Below, piece by piece: positions 62,959-64,000 of a stretch of DNA of 64,000 nt. The notes beneath the pieces are model-generated. The model was given only the letters and a program-made list of their open reading frames with translations, did not search any database and was not told the origin of the DNA. The DNA is from Ancylobacter radicis (GTDB lineage Bacteria > Pseudomonadota > Alphaproteobacteria > Rhizobiales > Xanthobacteraceae): NCBI RefSeq assembly GCF_018449475.1, contig NZ_JAHCQH010000021.1, positions 291,369 through 355,368 of the forward strand, given 5' to 3'. The position numbers and the translations under genes were made by a program. Within the stretch, counting starts at the first letter, position 1. Each line of letters starts with the position of its first letter.

Positions 62959-63723
62959 GTGGACCTGCCCGTCAATAGCTTCAAACGCGGCCTCACGGCC
63001 GGTCGCCAGCAGATCGGCTTCTGGAACAGCATGGCGAGCCCGACCGCCACCGAGATTCTGGCGGGTTCCGGCTTCGACTGGCTGATCATCGATGGCGAGC
63101 ACGCCCCCAACGATGTGCCCGGCGTGCTCTCGCAGCTTCATGCGGTGATGGAGACCCCGACGCACCCCATCGTGCGCATCCCCGTCAACGATCCCATCGT
63201 GTTCAAGCGTTTCCTCGACATCGGGACGCTTACCTTCCTCGTGCCGATGGTCGAGACGGTGGAGCAGGCGCAGGCGGCGGTGGCGGCGACCCGCTTTCCG
63301 CCTCACGGCATTCGCGGCTTTGCCGGCGCAGCGCGGGCCTCGCGCTATGGTCGCGTTGCGAACTACCATGCCCGCGCTCATGAGGAGATCTGCATCCTCG
63401 TGCAGATCGAGACCAAGCAGGCGCTCGACAACATCGAGGCCATCGCGGCGGTGGACGGGATTGACGGCCTGTTCGTCGGGCCGGGCGACCTATCGTCGGA
63501 CCTCGGCTATCTCGGCGACCAGGGCAATCCCTACATCGTCGAGCTGATCGAGGGCGCGCTGCACCGCATCCTTGCCACCGGCAAGCCGGCCGGCATTCTC
63601 ACCGGCGACGAGACCCTGGCGCGGCGCTACATGGCGGCGGGTAGCACCTTTACGGCGGTCGGCATCGACACCGGCACGCTGGCGCGCAGCACCGAGGCCA
63701 TCGCGAAGAAGTTCAAGGCCTGA
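62959..63723 (+). CDS. HpcH/HpaI-family aldolase (class II, pyruvate-dependent)
   Basis: 254 residues. WLIIDGEHAPNDVPGVLSQL holds the metal-site acid and the catalytic His; VRIPVNDPIVFKRFLDIGTLTFLVPMVET, GIRGFAGAARASRYG and GLFVGPGDLSSDLG follow in the usual order. The family cleaves 2-keto-3-deoxy or 4-hydroxy-2-oxo acids to pyruvate and an aldehyde (HpaI, GarL, RhmA). With a tartronate-semialdehyde-reductase-like gene directly after, a GarL-like role on 5-keto-4-deoxyglucarate is the best guess. GTG start at 62959. Confidence 0.88.
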   Translation: MDLPVNSFKRGLTAGRQQIGFWNSMASPTATEILAGSGFDWLIIDGEHAPNDVPGVLSQLHAVMETPTHPIVRIPVNDPIVFKRFLDIGTLTFLVPMVETVEQAQAAVAATRFPPHGIRGFAGAARASRYGRVANYHARAHEEICILVQIETKQALDNIEAIAAVDGIDGLFVGPGDLSSDLGYLGDQGNPYIVELIEGALHRILATGKPAGILTGDETLARRYMAAGSTFTAVGIDTGTLARSTEAIAKKFKA

Positions 63724-63751
63724 GACCGGTTCAACGAGCGAGGAAAAGACG

Positions 63752-64000
63752 ATGGCGAAGGTTGGATTTGTCGGTCTCGGCATCATGGGCGCGCCCATGG
63801 CCGGCCACCTCATCGACGCGGGTCACGAGCTCTATCTCTACGACATCAAGCCGGTTCCGGCCGAACTGACCGGTAAGGGCGGCGTCGCCTGCGCGACCGG
63901 CACGGATGTGGCGAAGAACGCCGACATCATCATCACCATGGTGCCGGATACCCCGCATGTGGCGGCGGCGCTGTTCGGTGAGAACGGCGTGGCGGCGGGC
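63752..64000 (+). CDS. 2-hydroxy-3-oxopropionate (tartronate semialdehyde) reductase-like, 3' partial
   Basis: Only the first 83 codons lie in the window. MAKVGFVGLGIMGAPMAGHLIDAGH is the NAD(P)-binding opening of beta-hydroxyacid dehydrogenases (GarR/GlxR, 3-hydroxyisobutyrate dehydrogenase), followed by NADIIITMVPDTPHV. ATG at 63752, 28 bp after the aldolase. The product after aldolase cleavage of ketodeoxyglucarate would be tartronate semialdehyde, reduced to glycerate by this enzyme class. Confidence 0.85.
   Translation, partial: MAKVGFVGLGIMGAPMAGHLIDAGHELYLYDIKPVPAELTGKGGVACATGTDVAKNADIIITMVPDTPHVAAALFGENGVAAG

Noticed and set aside
1..64000. CRISPR arrays, tRNA or rRNA genes, transposases, phage genes, attachment sites
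   Set aside because: None seen: no regularly spaced repeats, no cloverleaf-like stretch in the gaps and no integrase or transposase motifs.

Overview
The window is high-GC DNA with tightly packed, overlapping operons. The gene content points to an alphaproteobacterium of the Hyphomicrobiales: an rkp-like capsule locus, OpgH, SitABCD, an OhrR-type regulator and two tripartite tricarboxylate transporters. A Xanthobacteraceae-like genus is my guess from overall feel, not from a search. No rRNA, tRNA, CRISPR array, insertion sequence or phage gene was seen. All functions below are read from motifs by eye.

Region 1 (1-27.5 kb) is a surface-polysaccharide locus. A leftward operon (13775 to 991) encodes a large glycosyltransferase, a highly reducing type I polyketide synthase with no thioesterase, a PLP-dependent alpha-oxoamine synthase and another glycosyltransferase. 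It meets an LTA-synthase-like phosphotransferase cut by the left edge. A rightward operon (14397 to 25663) encodes a two-domain pyruvyltransferase fusion, a KpsS-like capsule protein, a short-chain reductase, ManC, a third pyruvyltransferase, two glycosyltransferases and a secreted protein. Two leftward hydrolase genes close the region. PKS, oxoamine synthase and ketoreductase together could make a sphingoid-like amino-alcohol lipid. This recalls the Sinorhizobium rkpA/rkpGHIJ genes and suggests a lipid anchor or carrier for a pyruvylated, mannose-containing capsule.

Region 2 (27.7-37 kb) holds sitABCD behind a promoter with two Fur/Mur-type boxes, a DUF2254 membrane protein, an FAD monooxygenase and a TonB-dependent receptor.

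Region 3 (37.3-42.1 kb) is a tctCBA-type carboxylate uptake operon with a hairpin after the first gene, followed by an LVIVD-repeat protein and a small Cys-rich protein. OpgH (glucan synthesis) follows on the other strand.

Region 4 (44.0-49.9 kb) is the most puzzling part. It contains a dehydrogenase, a PTPS/QueD-fold protein lacking its catalytic residues, a glycosyltransferase and a methyltransferase. These face a cytochrome b561, a RibD-reductase homologue and a GTP cyclohydrolase II carrying a degenerate RibB half. It looks like an uncharacterised pathway for a GTP-derived pyrimidine or pterin metabolite.

Region 5 (50.1-58.8 kb) is an iron-siderophore system (ECF sigma factor, FecR, transducing TonB receptor, FhuD, fused FhuB, siderophore esterase, but no FhuC ATPase) plus an OhrR-type regulator. 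Region 6 (58.9-64.0 kb) is a LysR regulator divergent from a second tctCBA set, an HpcH/HpaI aldolase and a tartronate-semialdehyde-reductase-like gene cut by the right edge, consistent with aldarate catabolism.
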